Positions 48,453 to 57,471 of a stretch of 64,000 nucleotides of DNA are shown here, one piece after another (the stretch's first letter is position 1; each line of letters begins with the position of its first letter). Source of the DNA: Pelosinus fermentans (GTDB taxonomy: Bacteria; Bacillota; Negativicutes; DSM-13327); contig DJJR01000071.1 in the NCBI GenBank assembly GCA_002434245.1, positions 1-64,000 of the forward strand. Reading direction: 5' to 3'. The notes under the pieces are model-generated. The model had not been told where the DNA came from. It saw only the letters and a list, made by a program, of their open reading frames with translations, and ran no database searches. The translations under genes and the position numbers were made by a program.

Positions 48453-49080
48453 TCAATCCCCAACTTCGGCTAGGGCTTATCTAACTAGACAGCACGATAA
48501 AGACATTACCAGCCTGTTAGGCTTTCTTCAAGCCGAGTCTAACAAGTCATTCTGAAAATACTCTGAAAAAGAAAGTCTACAAGTAATTAAAAGCTCATCC
48601 ATCTTTGAATCAAATGAAAGAGCCTTTTTTCCCATATTTTATAATTTATCTTCTTTTATGGTGCTAGCATGCAACAAAAAAACGTGTTGAAGTGTAAGAC
48701 TACCGAAGCATTAACGATAAGCGGCTTCATGAAATCACCTGCTTTTTGTTATAAAATAGTTAGAGTGCTTGAAGATAAGCCTAGCCGTTGATTCTGTAAT
48801 TAAAATGAAAGCCTAATATGAAAGAAAAAAATGACATTTTCAGGTATGATAAAACTCGTTTGAGATCTATCTTAGAATTGCTCTATTTCGCGGTTTTACA
48901 TTTTTCTAAGATTCCTCAAAAAAAATTGTCCAGTTTCTAAATATGCAAAAAGTAAGTTATCCGTATCCTGCCTAAAGCAGATACCGGTATTTTTTTTCGC
49001 ATTTCCAATTCAAGCATTCATAGGTCCATGCTCTCAATTATACTCGTACAGTGGAGGCGAGAAACTTCCCTGTAAAAAGC
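48453..49080. other. Long non-coding stretch
   Basis: About 600 bases without a convincing gene. A 40-codon plus-strand frame near 48819 lacks a ribosome site. A plus-strand terminator at 48959-48998 ends the stretch, so a short plus-strand RNA from this region is possible. Confidence 0.35.
48959..48998 (+). terminator. Plus-strand intrinsic terminator
   Basis: CCGTATCCTGC pairs with GCAGATACCGG (one bulge) over a CTAAA loop and is followed by TTTTTTTT. No plus-strand gene precedes it within 2 kb, which hints at an unannotated RNA. Confidence 0.65.
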
Positions 49081-49125
49081 AAAAAACCGCTCACTGTCCG
49101 TCACAACTCCAGACAATTCGCGGTT
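49078..49125 (-). terminator. Minus-strand terminator after LysR gene
   Basis: AACCGC and GCGGTT enclose a partly paired loop; TTTTTTGC follows on the minus strand. It lies about 150 bases after the LysR gene stop. Confidence 0.55.
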
Positions 49126-49271
49126 CTCAATACTTTCTATATTTTAAAATTTTTCGATGCCACCGGATTTGCCGGCCGGATAAGCTGGGGTATGCAGCAC
49201 AAAGGGAAATCATATTTAAGTTCAGTTTGCAGGCCCTGAATCAATTGCAGCTATTATCTCAACTGGTCAGA

Positions 49272-50156
49272 TCATTGTATTCCAAATATATCTTGCAGAT
49301 AGTTATCAAGAATACGAAGGGTATCGTGTAAAGCCTGGTTGGGAAACTTGTGAGTTACTTTATAGCATATCCTTGGAGGCACCGATGCCGATAATTTCTG
49401 AAGAACAAAATCTCCCATCCGCATCATATGTGCGCCAACAGAGGCGGGAACTATAGTCCATTGTCTTGCGTCCTTCAAAAAAGTAGCGACGAGTCCCGCC
49501 GTGTCCAGATGAACACGGGATGGGCAAAGAGGATCGAACCACTGGTCATGCCTAAATTGAAACTCTCTGTTCCAATTTATGAAGACTTCGTGCTGCGCCG
49601 CCAATTCTCCCATTTCAACAGTATCTCCAGCTTGCCGCCCCGGCACAGCCAGACGCAACAGCACCATTTCTTCAGCAAAAAATGGTTTAACCGTGACACT
49701 AGGCGACGCTATCTCTCGCACCACAAACGCCACATCCATCTCGCGTCGCTCAATACTATCAAATGCTTCCTGCGTATGTTGAGTACGAATTTGCAGTCGG
49801 ATCGGCGGGGTATGCTGATTTAGCATACTATATACAGGAGGCAAAACAAAGTGACTTATACTTTCGGCAGCACTAATTGCCAGACTTAACTGAGAACCGC
49901 TGGCCTGTAAGATTTGTGTTTCCCTCCAGAGAGCATCCCATCTTTCCGCAATGCTAAAAAAGTTCTCCCCTTTTGGTGTCAGACGGATTTTGGATGCCCC
50001 TTTTCTTCGCTCAACCAAAAGGCCACCCATTTCCTGCTCCAATGTCTTTAACCGATAGCTTACAGTAGCTTGCGACAAATGCAACAATTCAGCCGCTTTA
50101 CTTATACTCTCGGTCCGTACGATAGCTAAAAACGCCTCAATCCCAGGAAAATACAT
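49272..50156 (-). CDS. LysR-family transcriptional regulator
   Basis: The 294-aa regulator has an N-terminal HTH (about 1-60, SISKAAELLHLSQATVSYRLKTLEQEMGGLL) and a periplasmic-binding-like effector domain (about 88-290). It is divergent from the D-2-hydroxyacid dehydrogenase/EamA gene pair and probably activates it. Ribosome site GAGAGGTG. Confidence 0.92.
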   Translation of the reverse strand: MYFPGIEAFLAIVRTESISKAAELLHLSQATVSYRLKTLEQEMGGLLVERRKGASKIRLTPKGENFFSIAERWDALWRETQILQASGSQLSLAISAAESISHFVLPPVYSMLNQHTPPIRLQIRTQHTQEAFDSIERREMDVAFVVREIASPSVTVKPFFAEEMVLLRLAVPGRQAGDTVEMGELAAQHEVFINWNREFQFRHDQWFDPLCPSRVHLDTAGLVATFLKDARQWTIVPASVGAHMMRMGDFVLQKLSASVPPRICYKVTHKFPNQALHDTLRILDNYLQDIFGIQ

Positions 50157-50433
50157 AGAACACCTCTCAATATATAGAAATAATTAATATAGTTCACAAA
50201 ATATTTGAGTTTTACAACATCATTCTTTATGTTTAAAATTATCATTAATAGAGACGGTGGTCAAAGGTTTTTTCTCTGAAGGGAGGACTCTGTATATTAT
50301 AACAAAGAGCAAAATATGAAAAATTCTGAGATTCCTCTCGCAGTATATGGCGAAGAAGATGCGGGCTTGTAACAGCAAACATCAAACGGGTTTTCTTCGA
50401 CGCATAGTATAAAGCATGAAAGGTGGTTTAGCA
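50157..50433. promoter_or_regulatory. LysR/dehydrogenase divergent control region
   Basis: This region separates the LysR gene from its presumed target and should contain LysR-type T-N11-A sites and both promoters. I do not see a uniquely convincing operator. Confidence 0.4.
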
Positions 50434-51378
50434 ATGAAGATTCTCATAGTCGGCTATTTTACCGAGAACTCAAAATCAAATATTGCAAGGCATTTTCCGG
50501 AAGACTGGGATATTGTAATTGTCCCGCCCGGAAAAGAAATGCTGCATCATATTGAAGATTGTCAGGTAATTATACCTGAACATATTAAAGTGGACCGCAG
50601 CCTGCTTTCTATAGCAAAAAAATTAAAATTGGTACAGACGGGTGCAGGATTTGATAATGTAGATATCGATGCCTGCACGCAGCTCGGCATTTGGGCAGCC
50701 AATGCTGCAGGAGTGAATGCACAAGCAGTGGCCGAGCACGTAATGGCACTGATATTGTCTTATTATAAAAACATACCGTTTCTTGATGCTTTCATGAAAA
50801 ACAGGATGGATCAAAATCAATTGGACTATACAGGGAGTGAATTAAATGGCAAAACGATTGGGATTATCGGCTTGGGCGCCATCGGTAAAAAAGTAGCTGA
50901 GTTTTGCAGGGTTTTTGATATGAATGTGCTGGCTTATGCTAGAAATACCGTTGTACAATCTGAGGGTTTTGTGAAAATGACGGATTTCGATAATCTTGTA
51001 AGCGCATCGGACATAGTAAGTGTACATATACCCCTGAATCAGCAAACCAAACAGCTGATCAACAAAGCGGTATTCAAGAAAATGAAAAATACCGCACTTT
51101 TTATCAATACAGCCCGCGGCAGGATTGTAAATGAAAGAGACTTGATCGATGCATTAAAAAACAGGGACATTTCAGGCGCATGCCTGGATGTGTTTGAATC
51201 TGAACCGCTTCCAACTGACAGTGAGCTCCGGAATCTGGGTAACGTGATACTTACTCCCCATACGGCAGGCATGCCTGACGGTCTCAAATTCCATAAAAAA
51301 AGATATGATTTCTTTGTGAATAATATAAAACGTGTAGAGAATGGTGAAGAGCCCGAAAGCAAGCTCAATCAGTTATAA
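50434..51378 (+). CDS. D-2-hydroxyacid dehydrogenase
   Basis: A 314-aa NAD-dependent dehydrogenase of the phosphoglycerate/hydroxypyruvate type. It has the Rossmann loop GLGAIGKK, catalytic Arg in NTARGRIVNE, Glu in FESEPLP and His in LTPHTAG. The start is the ATG at 50434, seven bases after AAGGTGG; an ATG 18 bases earlier has no ribosome site. Followed after 32 bases by an EamA transporter gene, so a shared transcript is likely. The 2-hydroxy-acid substrate is unknown. Confidence 0.9.
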   Translation: MKILIVGYFTENSKSNIARHFPEDWDIVIVPPGKEMLHHIEDCQVIIPEHIKVDRSLLSIAKKLKLVQTGAGFDNVDIDACTQLGIWAANAAGVNAQAVAEHVMALILSYYKNIPFLDAFMKNRMDQNQLDYTGSELNGKTIGIIGLGAIGKKVAEFCRVFDMNVLAYARNTVVQSEGFVKMTDFDNLVSASDIVSVHIPLNQQTKQLINKAVFKKMKNTALFINTARGRIVNERDLIDALKNRDISGACLDVFESEPLPTDSELRNLGNVILTPHTAGMPDGLKFHKKRYDFFVNNIKRVENGEEPESKLNQL

Positions 51379-51410
51379 TCGTCAAATGATTATTTCATTG
51401 GAGGGATTAT

Positions 51411-52271
51411 ATGACAGGATCAGCTATTGTTCTTATCCTGATTGCTGCCTTCGGTCATGCTACCTGGAATTATTTAGCCAAAAAAGCATGTGGTGGTACA
51501 GCCTTTATTTGGCTATTCGCCGCTCTTTCCACTGTGCTTTATTTCCCGTTAGCTTTATGGATAATCAGCGTACAAAAGCCGATTATCGGATGGCATCAAT
51601 TAGGGTTTATGCTAGGCAGCGCCATATTGCATTCCTTATATTATATCCTGCTGGACAAAGGCTATCGGACTGGTGATCTTTCGGTCATCTATCCTCTCGC
51701 TCGCGGTACAGGCCCTATGCTTTCGACTATTGCAGCCATTGTAGTTTTAGGCGAACATCCTTCCCCAATAGCGCTTTTCGGAACGGTATTGATTGGATTA
51801 GGGATTGTTATAATCACGGGGAATCCCTTTAAGCTGGCGGAACCTACCGCCCGCAAACCAATGATATTTGCTATTCTCTGCGGCACTATGATTGCTGGAT
51901 ATACGCTCTCAGACAAATTGGCTGTCAGCATCTTCCTGATACCACCTTTACTTCTTGATTGGTCGGCAAACTTAGGACGAGTATTTCTCTTAACTCCATA
52001 TGCGTTTAAAAATTGGGACAAAGTAAAAGGCCAATGGACCAGTCACAAATTTGAAGCTATTAGTGTGGCTATTTTATGCCCATTGGCGTATATTTTGGTT
52101 TTAACTGCTATGGTATTCAGTCCTGTAAGTTATATCGCACCAGCGAGAGAAATCAGCATTCTAATAGGCACTTTAATGGGAGCCAGACTGCTATCAGAAG
52201 GAAATATAAAGATTCGTGTCATCGGCGCAAGCGCGATGGTCATTGGGTTGGGAGCGTTGTCTATAGGATAG
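51411..52271 (+). CDS. EamA-family transporter (DMT superfamily)
   Basis: The 286-aa protein has ten transmembrane helices in two EamA repeats; the first repeat ends ARGTGPMLSTIAAIVVLGE, a conserved feature of metabolite exporters. Preceded by the dehydrogenase gene and an excellent TGGAGGG site. It may export or import the acid handled by the dehydrogenase. Confidence 0.88.
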   Translation: MTGSAIVLILIAAFGHATWNYLAKKACGGTAFIWLFAALSTVLYFPLALWIISVQKPIIGWHQLGFMLGSAILHSLYYILLDKGYRTGDLSVIYPLARGTGPMLSTIAAIVVLGEHPSPIALFGTVLIGLGIVIITGNPFKLAEPTARKPMIFAILCGTMIAGYTLSDKLAVSIFLIPPLLLDWSANLGRVFLLTPYAFKNWDKVKGQWTSHKFEAISVAILCPLAYILVLTAMVFSPVSYIAPAREISILIGTLMGARLLSEGNIKIRVIGASAMVIGLGALSIG

Positions 52272-52407
52272 CTATGCAATGAATAGTATTTACTCAAAGG
52301 CGAACGAGGTTCTTACACTTGGCATGACGCACCACTAGCAGAATGGAGGAGGTGATATATATCTTACAGAAACATGGTAAAATAACGAATTCATAGGAGA
52401 AGATAAT

Positions 52408-52812
52408 ATGATAGAAGGCATCAGTCACGTTACTTTTATTGTTAGAGACCTTGAACTTGCGACTAAATTTTTCAAACAAATATTTGAAGCAGAAGAAGTT
52501 TACTCTAGCGGAGATAATACATTCTCGATATCGAGAGAGAAATTCTTCATGATTGGCGAGCAATGGATCGCAATTATGGAAGGAGAATCCCTTCTTACTC
52601 GTACATACAACCACATCGCATTTAAAATATCAGAAGCAGATTTTGAAAAATATAAATCACGCATTCGACGACTGGGTCTAGATTTTAAACCACCCCGGCC
52701 ACGCGTAGAAGGTGAAGGAAGGTCATTGTATTTTTATGACTTCGACAATCATTTGTTTGAAATACATACCGGAACACTTTCTCAGCGGTTAGAAAGATAT
52801 AAAATGAAGTGA
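52408..52812 (+). CDS. fosX: FosX fosfomycin epoxide hydrolase
   Basis: The 134-aa vicinal-oxygen-chelate enzyme opens the fosfomycin epoxide with water. The manganese ligands H7, H69 and E118 and the catalytic E44 all sit at the positions known from Listeria FosX, and EGEGRSLYFYDFDNHLFEIH is almost the signature of that group. It lacks the potassium loop of FosA. The gene is alone, preceded by a plausible AGGAG site, and has no nearby mobility gene. Confidence 0.92.
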   Translation: MIEGISHVTFIVRDLELATKFFKQIFEAEEVYSSGDNTFSISREKFFMIGEQWIAIMEGESLLTRTYNHIAFKISEADFEKYKSRIRRLGLDFKPPRPRVEGEGRSLYFYDFDNHLFEIHTGTLSQRLERYKMK

Positions 52813-53249
52813 CAATGCAAGTGCGAGAATGATGACAATGTGATTATTCGACTCATAATATTACTTCCTGAACTATACCATATTATTTAACTATCTAAAA
52901 CTAAATCCGACAATCCCCTTGTGTATAAGCATCATTTTTGCTATTTTAAATAAAATTATTTACTTGGTGGAACTATCCGAAGCATTTTTAAAAAAATCAT
53001 AACAAAAAACCCGCGATATTCGCGGGTTCAATTTATTTGCCGGATTTAATTGGTGGAGGCGATCCGTGACCAGACAAATCCCATATCCGATTCCATATTT
53101 TTCAATTAGTTAATTCAGTTCCTTGCCTTCAATCCAAAGTTCTTTTCCATTAGTTCAACGAACTCCAACTTCCCTTAGCCCACTCCGCATTCAGGCTTTC
53201 ACTGAAACAAAATGCCTTAGTTAACAGATGGATTAATACATGCAGGAAC
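52813..53249. other. Intergenic stretch
   Basis: About 440 AT-rich bases. The only clear element is a minus-strand terminator at 53003-53028. Nothing in it translates into a recognisable protein. Confidence 0.4.
53003..53028 (-). terminator. Minus-strand intrinsic terminator
   Basis: AACCCGCGA pairs with TCGCGGGTT over a 3-base loop and is followed on the minus strand by TTTTTTGTT. It lies some 220 bases after the stop of the 161-aa gene. Confidence 0.7.
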
Positions 53250-53735
53250 TTATTTTCTATTATTAGTTGTCTTATTACTATTTAATTTATTCGTCTGATT
53301 TTGTATAGCCTGAGCAACCAATGTAGTTAACGGAATACCTATGGCTTCCTTATAATTAAATCCCAATAGCTGTAAAATTTTTAGAGTTTCTGAAGATAAT
53401 AAAGCTTCAATTGCCGAAATAGCTCCACTACTTTGTTCAGTTTTGGGAACAAAGGCTGTTAGCAAGGGTAATAATGTAGTAGTTATATAATCTATATCTG
53501 AGTCTGATATCTTTTGAGCAATAAATTCCTGCTCATAACATTTAGTTATTTGTATTAGTTCATTTTTATCTGCTATTAAATCGTTGATTATTTCTTCCAA
53601 AGCATTTATCGTTTCTTTATCATTACTTTTTTGCTTTGCAAAATTCATTCTATTGTATATAATTTGAGCGGTGTTTTTAACACTAACTTCAATCAGTCTG
53701 CTTGTTAATTCAATTGCAGGATTTCCCATATCCAT
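53250..53735 (-). CDS. Predicted helical protein, unknown
   Basis: A 161-aa mostly alpha-helical soluble protein ending in an Asn/Lys/Thr-rich tail (NKLNSNKTTNNRK). No family recognised. AGGAGG abuts a first ATG (53744), so the start is taken at the ATG 9 bases on (53735). It lies 130 bases after the HEPN gene in the same direction, with a hairpin/promoter between, so it may be a separately controlled third member of that module. Confidence 0.65.
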   Translation of the reverse strand: MDMGNPAIELTSRLIEVSVKNTAQIIYNRMNFAKQKSNDKETINALEEIINDLIADKNELIQITKCYEQEFIAQKISDSDIDYITTTLLPLLTAFVPKTEQSSGAISAIEALLSSETLKILQLLGFNYKEAIGIPLTTLVAQAIQNQTNKLNSNKTTNNRK

Positions 53736-53752
53736 ACAATGCATCCTCCTAA

Positions 53753-53787
53753 CTTTTTGCTATATTTCGCTTAATTATAGCAAAAAG
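53753..53787 (-). promoter_or_regulatory. Inverted repeat over a -10 element
   Basis: CTTTTTGCTATA and its complement (53753-53764, 53776-53787) form a perfect 12-bp repeat around 11 bases. The minus strand reads GCTATAATT at one arm, so a TATAAT -10 is buried in the repeat, just upstream of the AGGAGG of the 161-aa gene. It could be an operator or, in RNA, a hairpin sequestering the leader. Confidence 0.5.
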
Positions 53788-53865
53788 CTGTCATATAATC
53801 TAGACAAAGATTCAGATTTAAGGCCCTTTACAAGTCTAGTAAAAATCTCTTTGGGACTATTCCGT

Positions 53866-55146
53866 CTAAAAAAACTGGTTAACCACTTTCCATGATCCAC
53901 CAGGTTCACCTCGTAGTGTAGGGTCTCCATCCTTTCCCTCATATATCATTCTAAAAACCATTATCTCATTTTCCATAGAAGTATTTCCTTGATATTCTAC
54001 CACTACTTTTACTTCACTGACAGCAGGCACTTCATCAACAATCTCCAGAATTTTATAAGTTTGCAAGGGTTTTGCCTCTAATTCTGCTCTAATTCGCCCT
54101 GCCATTTTTTTAATTTGAACATCAGCACCAAATCGCATTACCTTCTGAGCTATTTTACCATATTTTTTCTCTTTCCAGTCCTCCAGAATTGTTATTACTT
54201 CTTTCTCTGGAGTCCCTTCTTCACAGCAAAATTTTTTATCATTTTCAATGCAAATCACTCTTGCTTGCCATTTACTAATTCTTTCTCCCAATCCTTCAAA
54301 ATATTTTTTTCTTTCCTCCATTTCTTTTAATGAATTGGCAAAATCTTTGATTTGCTCAAAAAATCCTTCAGGTTTCTTTTCTTCATCTTTTTTCTGACCG
54401 TTATTTTGTGCTGCTGCCCAATCTCTAACTGCAAAAAGTGCCGCCCATGCTTTTGCCGCTACAACTTTATTATCATATCCAATGTCTCTTCCATGCAAAA
54501 TCCCATTTCGATACGGTATTAGGATTGTTTCTGTTGTCATTTTAGTCCTGGATTTTGTCAATATTTTTGCTAACATACCTAATCCACTTTCATGTCCGAC
54601 AATTGTATCCCAGGCCGACAAATCAGTCCCTTCGGCGAAAAAACCTTTTTGCCCAATATCATTTACAACTCCGTCGATCATCATGAGCACTACAGGAACA
54701 CATGCATGATATCTTTCACTAAGATAGTCTTGACAAGCCTTCTGAAGTAGCTCATATCTCGGCCTAAACTGAGGAACTCCCATAAATCGCAATAGTAACC
54801 AATGCATGTTTTCTTGATTGTAATAATTAACTAATATTTGCTCTGCATCATCTATTTTTCCGTTAGTTGCTATATCCACTGCCTGTTTCATTATATCAAA
54901 GTTCATTGACTCGTAGGCAATCCAACCATATGGCAAGAATATTTCATTAAAACGATCAGGAATATTGGCAAGTTCGTCCATCTGACGTTTAAGTTCCTCT
55001 ACTTGAGTTAGTTTATCAGAAGAGTTTTTCTTTAGAATGCCTATACCTTCCAAAAATCCCGAAATCTTCAATATCCCTTCTAGCCCAACAATCTTCTTAT
55101 TCATTTCGACCATTGATGGGTTATCTCGTATTTTTTTATCTTTCAC
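53866..55146 (-). CDS. HEPN-motif protein, candidate RNase of a defence module
   Basis: The 426-aa protein is not one I recognise as a named family. Residues 140-245 look like a HEPN-type helical bundle with the R-x4-H motif at R213-H218 (YRNGILHGRD), the catalytic arrangement of HEPN ribonucleases. N-terminal residues 20-110 and the 255-330 segment are helical with coiled-coil character; the C-terminus (about 370-420) looks like a small beta domain. The GTG start has GGAGG 6 bases upstream and lies 14 bases after the stop of the DUF2971 gene, so the two are one operon. Function as an abortive-infection RNase is inferred. Confidence 0.65.
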   Translation of the reverse strand: MKDKKIRDNPSMVEMNKKIVGLEGILKISGFLEGIGILKKNSSDKLTQVEELKRQMDELANIPDRFNEIFLPYGWIAYESMNFDIMKQAVDIATNGKIDDAEQILVNYYNQENMHWLLLRFMGVPQFRPRYELLQKACQDYLSERYHACVPVVLMMIDGVVNDIGQKGFFAEGTDLSAWDTIVGHESGLGMLAKILTKSRTKMTTETILIPYRNGILHGRDIGYDNKVVAAKAWAALFAVRDWAAAQNNGQKKDEEKKPEGFFEQIKDFANSLKEMEERKKYFEGLGERISKWQARVICIENDKKFCCEEGTPEKEVITILEDWKEKKYGKIAQKVMRFGADVQIKKMAGRIRAELEAKPLQTYKILEIVDEVPAVSEVKVVVEYQGNTSMENEIMVFRMIYEGKDGDPTLRGEPGGSWKVVNQFF

Positions 55147-55160
55147 AAGAAACCTCCGTT

Positions 55161-55988
55161 TTACAAAGATACTTTTTCATCACTAAGTAATTCATCCCAA
55201 CTACAGTCCATTGGAACTATGTCAATTCCATATCCATCTTCTTTTAACTTAGCCCGAAGAAGCAATGGTTTTATCTGTAATTCTTCAATAAGCTCTTCAA
55301 CTTCTCGAATATGCTCTTGATGCATTTTACATCCTAGTATAATCCCTTTTAAGACATCAGGCCCGTAATAAGCAATCCCTGTATATTTTGTAGTGGTCAC
55401 ACGCCATTCTTGTTCATATTCCCACTCTTTGGACTTAGTCCACATACTGCGTACCAACTCTGCATATTCACCAGGCGTATGCAACAATTTAGGTCGAGGA
55501 CGCTTATCAGAATACTCCATAGGGAAAGCGCGGATTGGTCCATAGCATGTTTTTCCTCTGGGCAAAGTTAAAATATCCCCTTCTTCTGGAAAATCATAGC
55601 ACAAGCAAATTCCGCGATGCTTGTCAGCATAGTTTCCCCACATGACTGGATTCTTAGGATTAGTTGTAAAGCAGCAAACTCCAATTTCTTCTTGCCATCG
55701 TGGGGTGACTTCTGCTGCGATTTCATCTAACCATTCCTGATTAGTCAAAACGTGCTCAGCCATTTTTTGTGCAGCTAACCTAGAATACTCTCTCGGCAAC
55801 CCCATTCCATACTCTAGTTGAAATAGAAAGCTTTTTTGTGCGTCTTCAATTGAAATATCCTTGTCAAATGAAGGTAGACAATCTAAAGGATCATTAAATA
55901 CTTTGGCTTGAGCCATAAAGACTGCAGAATGTCGTATATTATTCTTTGTATACTGATCTGTCCATGTGCCATATTTAAATAAAATCAC
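55161..55988 (-). CDS. DUF2971-family protein
   Basis: The 275-aa protein begins ILFKYGTWTDQYTKNNIRHS and continues FMAQAKVFNDPLDCLPSFD, the typical DUF2971 opening (K-Y-x(n)-F-N-D-P-x-D). A later PVMWGNYADKHRGICLCYDF is also conserved in the family. DUF2971 has no established biochemical function but occurs often in defence and mobile islands. The start is a GTG with GGGGTGA just upstream. It is the first gene of a pair with the HEPN-motif protein. Confidence 0.8.
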   Translation of the reverse strand: MILFKYGTWTDQYTKNNIRHSAVFMAQAKVFNDPLDCLPSFDKDISIEDAQKSFLFQLEYGMGLPREYSRLAAQKMAEHVLTNQEWLDEIAAEVTPRWQEEIGVCCFTTNPKNPVMWGNYADKHRGICLCYDFPEEGDILTLPRGKTCYGPIRAFPMEYSDKRPRPKLLHTPGEYAELVRSMWTKSKEWEYEQEWRVTTTKYTGIAYYGPDVLKGIILGCKMHQEHIREVEELIEELQIKPLLLRAKLKEDGYGIDIVPMDCSWDELLSDEKVSL

Positions 55989-56029
55989 GCAGTCACCCCG
56001 TTTCTACAAATACTTCCATTACATTTCAA

Positions 56030-56458
56030 TTAGTCTTTTTTACAATTAAATCCTTCAATAAAGTCATGAAAAATTAGTAGCAAGTTTTCAAGAACGCCCT
56101 TTAAAATAACCCCATGTTCAACAATATCATCATTTTCACCAAGCAAACGATAGTAGATCGTCTCGCCTTGCACTGCGTATTGCAGCAAATAGTCTGCTCC
56201 ATCTTCCATTTCAGCATCAATCCATTCATCATCAGGAACGCCGTCCACATCACCAAAATAGGTACGCGAATCCGTCCCGACAATCTCGCAATCCTGCTTT
56301 CTGACGTAGTGTGCTGACGGGTCGCCTACATTCACACGGTAGGCATCCTTTCTTTCGCTCAATACGGCAAATTCCTGACCTACCTTGCTCGCATACCAGA
56401 AATCCGATGACGATGCCCTGACAATACGGATGCGAATGCTTTGCTTAGTGTTCTTCAT
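56030..56458 (-). CDS. Mobile-element hypothetical protein
   Basis: A 142-aa acidic protein starting MKNTKQSIRIRIVRASSSDFW. It contains a small beta-rich region (YASKVGQEFAVLSERKDAYRV) reminiscent of phage/ICE accessory proteins. No family recognised. The ATG (56458) has GGGAG upstream and overlaps the end of the preceding gene by 14 bases, so they are co-translated. Confidence 0.6.
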   Translation of the reverse strand: MKNTKQSIRIRIVRASSSDFWYASKVGQEFAVLSERKDAYRVNVGDPSAHYVRKQDCEIVGTDSRTYFGDVDGVPDDEWIDAEMEDGADYLLQYAVQGETIYYRLLGENDDIVEHGVILKGVLENLLLIFHDFIEGFNCKKD

Positions 56459-56822
56459 TGCTGACCACTCCCTTGCTCTCTTCCATTGGTACAATCCAGC
56501 TTGTAAGGCTCAAAAACGGCTTTGGCATGATGACAACCACACCGAAATCGCTGCCAAGCAAAACCAATACGCTCACAAATTCATCATTCGGAGCAGGAAA
56601 AACGTCAATGTACTCTGGCAATGCCGTCCGAATCTCATTAGGCAAGCTTCGCACATCCTTTTCCGAGTCCATCACCAGCACATAGCCGCCGTAGCCGCTA
56701 TCTTCTGCTCTAATTTCACCGTACTCCGCATCCAGCACCGTTACAGCCTCCCGCACCACTGTAACAACCGCTTGCGGTAACTGGAGGCCAGTAATCTCTC
56801 TAACGTGTGCAATCTTCAACAT
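56445..56822 (-). CDS. Mobile-element hypothetical protein
   Basis: A 125-aa acidic, beta-rich protein (YGGYVLVMDSEKDV, VSVLVLLGSDFGVVVIMP). No family recognised; GAGGGGGA ribosome site. Coupled to the next gene and preceded by an intrinsic terminator of the gene upstream. Confidence 0.6.
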   Translation of the reverse strand: MLKIAHVREITGLQLPQAVVTVVREAVTVLDAEYGEIRAEDSGYGGYVLVMDSEKDVRSLPNEIRTALPEYIDVFPAPNDEFVSVLVLLGSDFGVVVIMPKPFLSLTSWIVPMEESKGVVSNEEH

Positions 56823-56860
56823 TTCAGAGTCCCCCTCTCAAATTTTCACGGTACACGCAG

Positions 56861-56896
56861 AAAAGACCTATCAGCTTTCCCATTGCTGATAGGTCT
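56861..56896 (-). terminator. Intrinsic terminator of the DUF1643 gene
   Basis: AGACCTATCAGC pairs perfectly with 56885-56896 and is followed on the minus strand by TTTTC. It is similar in sequence to the terminator at 57421-57457. Confidence 0.7.
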
Positions 56897-56904
56897 TACT
56901 GTTG

Positions 56905-57396
56905 CTACTTGTCATTTTTGCAGCTTTCCAAATTCCATTGCAACCGCATTCGCGGAGCCAAAGGATGAAAACTAATCATTTGCATTTTGTCGGCGAAATC
57001 ACCTAACTTCTCCCGAAAGTATTCTTGCCGTTTCTGCACCGCCTTGCTACTATCTCCAGCCTTTCCCCAGGCAATGATGATTACATCCACTCGTGCTGCC
57101 GACGCCAAAATCTGCTCTAAATTGTCTGGCTCGATTTCATCCTTCATGCTCTTTCTACCATCAATAGCTGAAAAGAGATTGACGATTTCCGCTGTTCCAA
57201 AATCCATGCGGTATAGATTGTTCATCACATACATAGTCGTAGGGTCAAGCAGCATGCCATCCGCATAGCTTGGATTGACCATCAGCACCATTGCCTTCTT
57301 CTTGCTTTTGTCCCATTCCTTCTTTAGCAAATAGCGGTGCCGCCGATCATCGGAAAACACCACTTCCGTTTTGACTACGCACTTATCAGTCATCAT
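56905..57396 (-). CDS. DUF1643 domain protein
   Basis: The 163-aa protein matches DUF1643: RYLLKKEWDKSKKKAMVLMVNPSYADGMLLDPT and IIIAWGKAG then HPLAPRM. DUF1643 proteins are common on phages, plasmids and ICEs with no known activity. Start: GGAGG 8 bases before the first of two ATGs. It has its own terminator. Confidence 0.8.
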   Translation of the reverse strand: MMTDKCVVKTEVVFSDDRRHRYLLKKEWDKSKKKAMVLMVNPSYADGMLLDPTTMYVMNNLYRMDFGTAEIVNLFSAIDGRKSMKDEIEPDNLEQILASAARVDVIIIAWGKAGDSSKAVQKRQEYFREKLGDFADKMQMISFHPLAPRMRLQWNLESCKNDK

Positions 57397-57420
57397 ACGA
57401 AATTCCTCCCATTGAAGTGA

Positions 57421-57457
57421 AAAGACCTATTGGCCTCATAATTCGCCAATAGGTCTA
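57421..57457 (-). terminator. Intrinsic terminator of the secreted-protein gene
   Basis: AGACCTATTGGC pairs with 57446-57457 and is followed on the minus strand by TTTTC. The shared AGACCTAT arms with 56861-56896 suggest copying of one terminator. Confidence 0.7.
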
Positions 57458-57471
57458 CTATTAAATTACCT

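Noticed and set aside
48819..48941. A 40-codon plus-strand frame starting MKEKNDIFRYDK
   Set aside because: No ribosome site and no recognisable domain; kept only as part of a non-coding stretch.
50319..50372. 17-codon frame MKNSEIPLAVYGEEDAGL in the LysR-dehydrogenase gap
   Set aside because: No ribosome site close to the ATG and too short to support.
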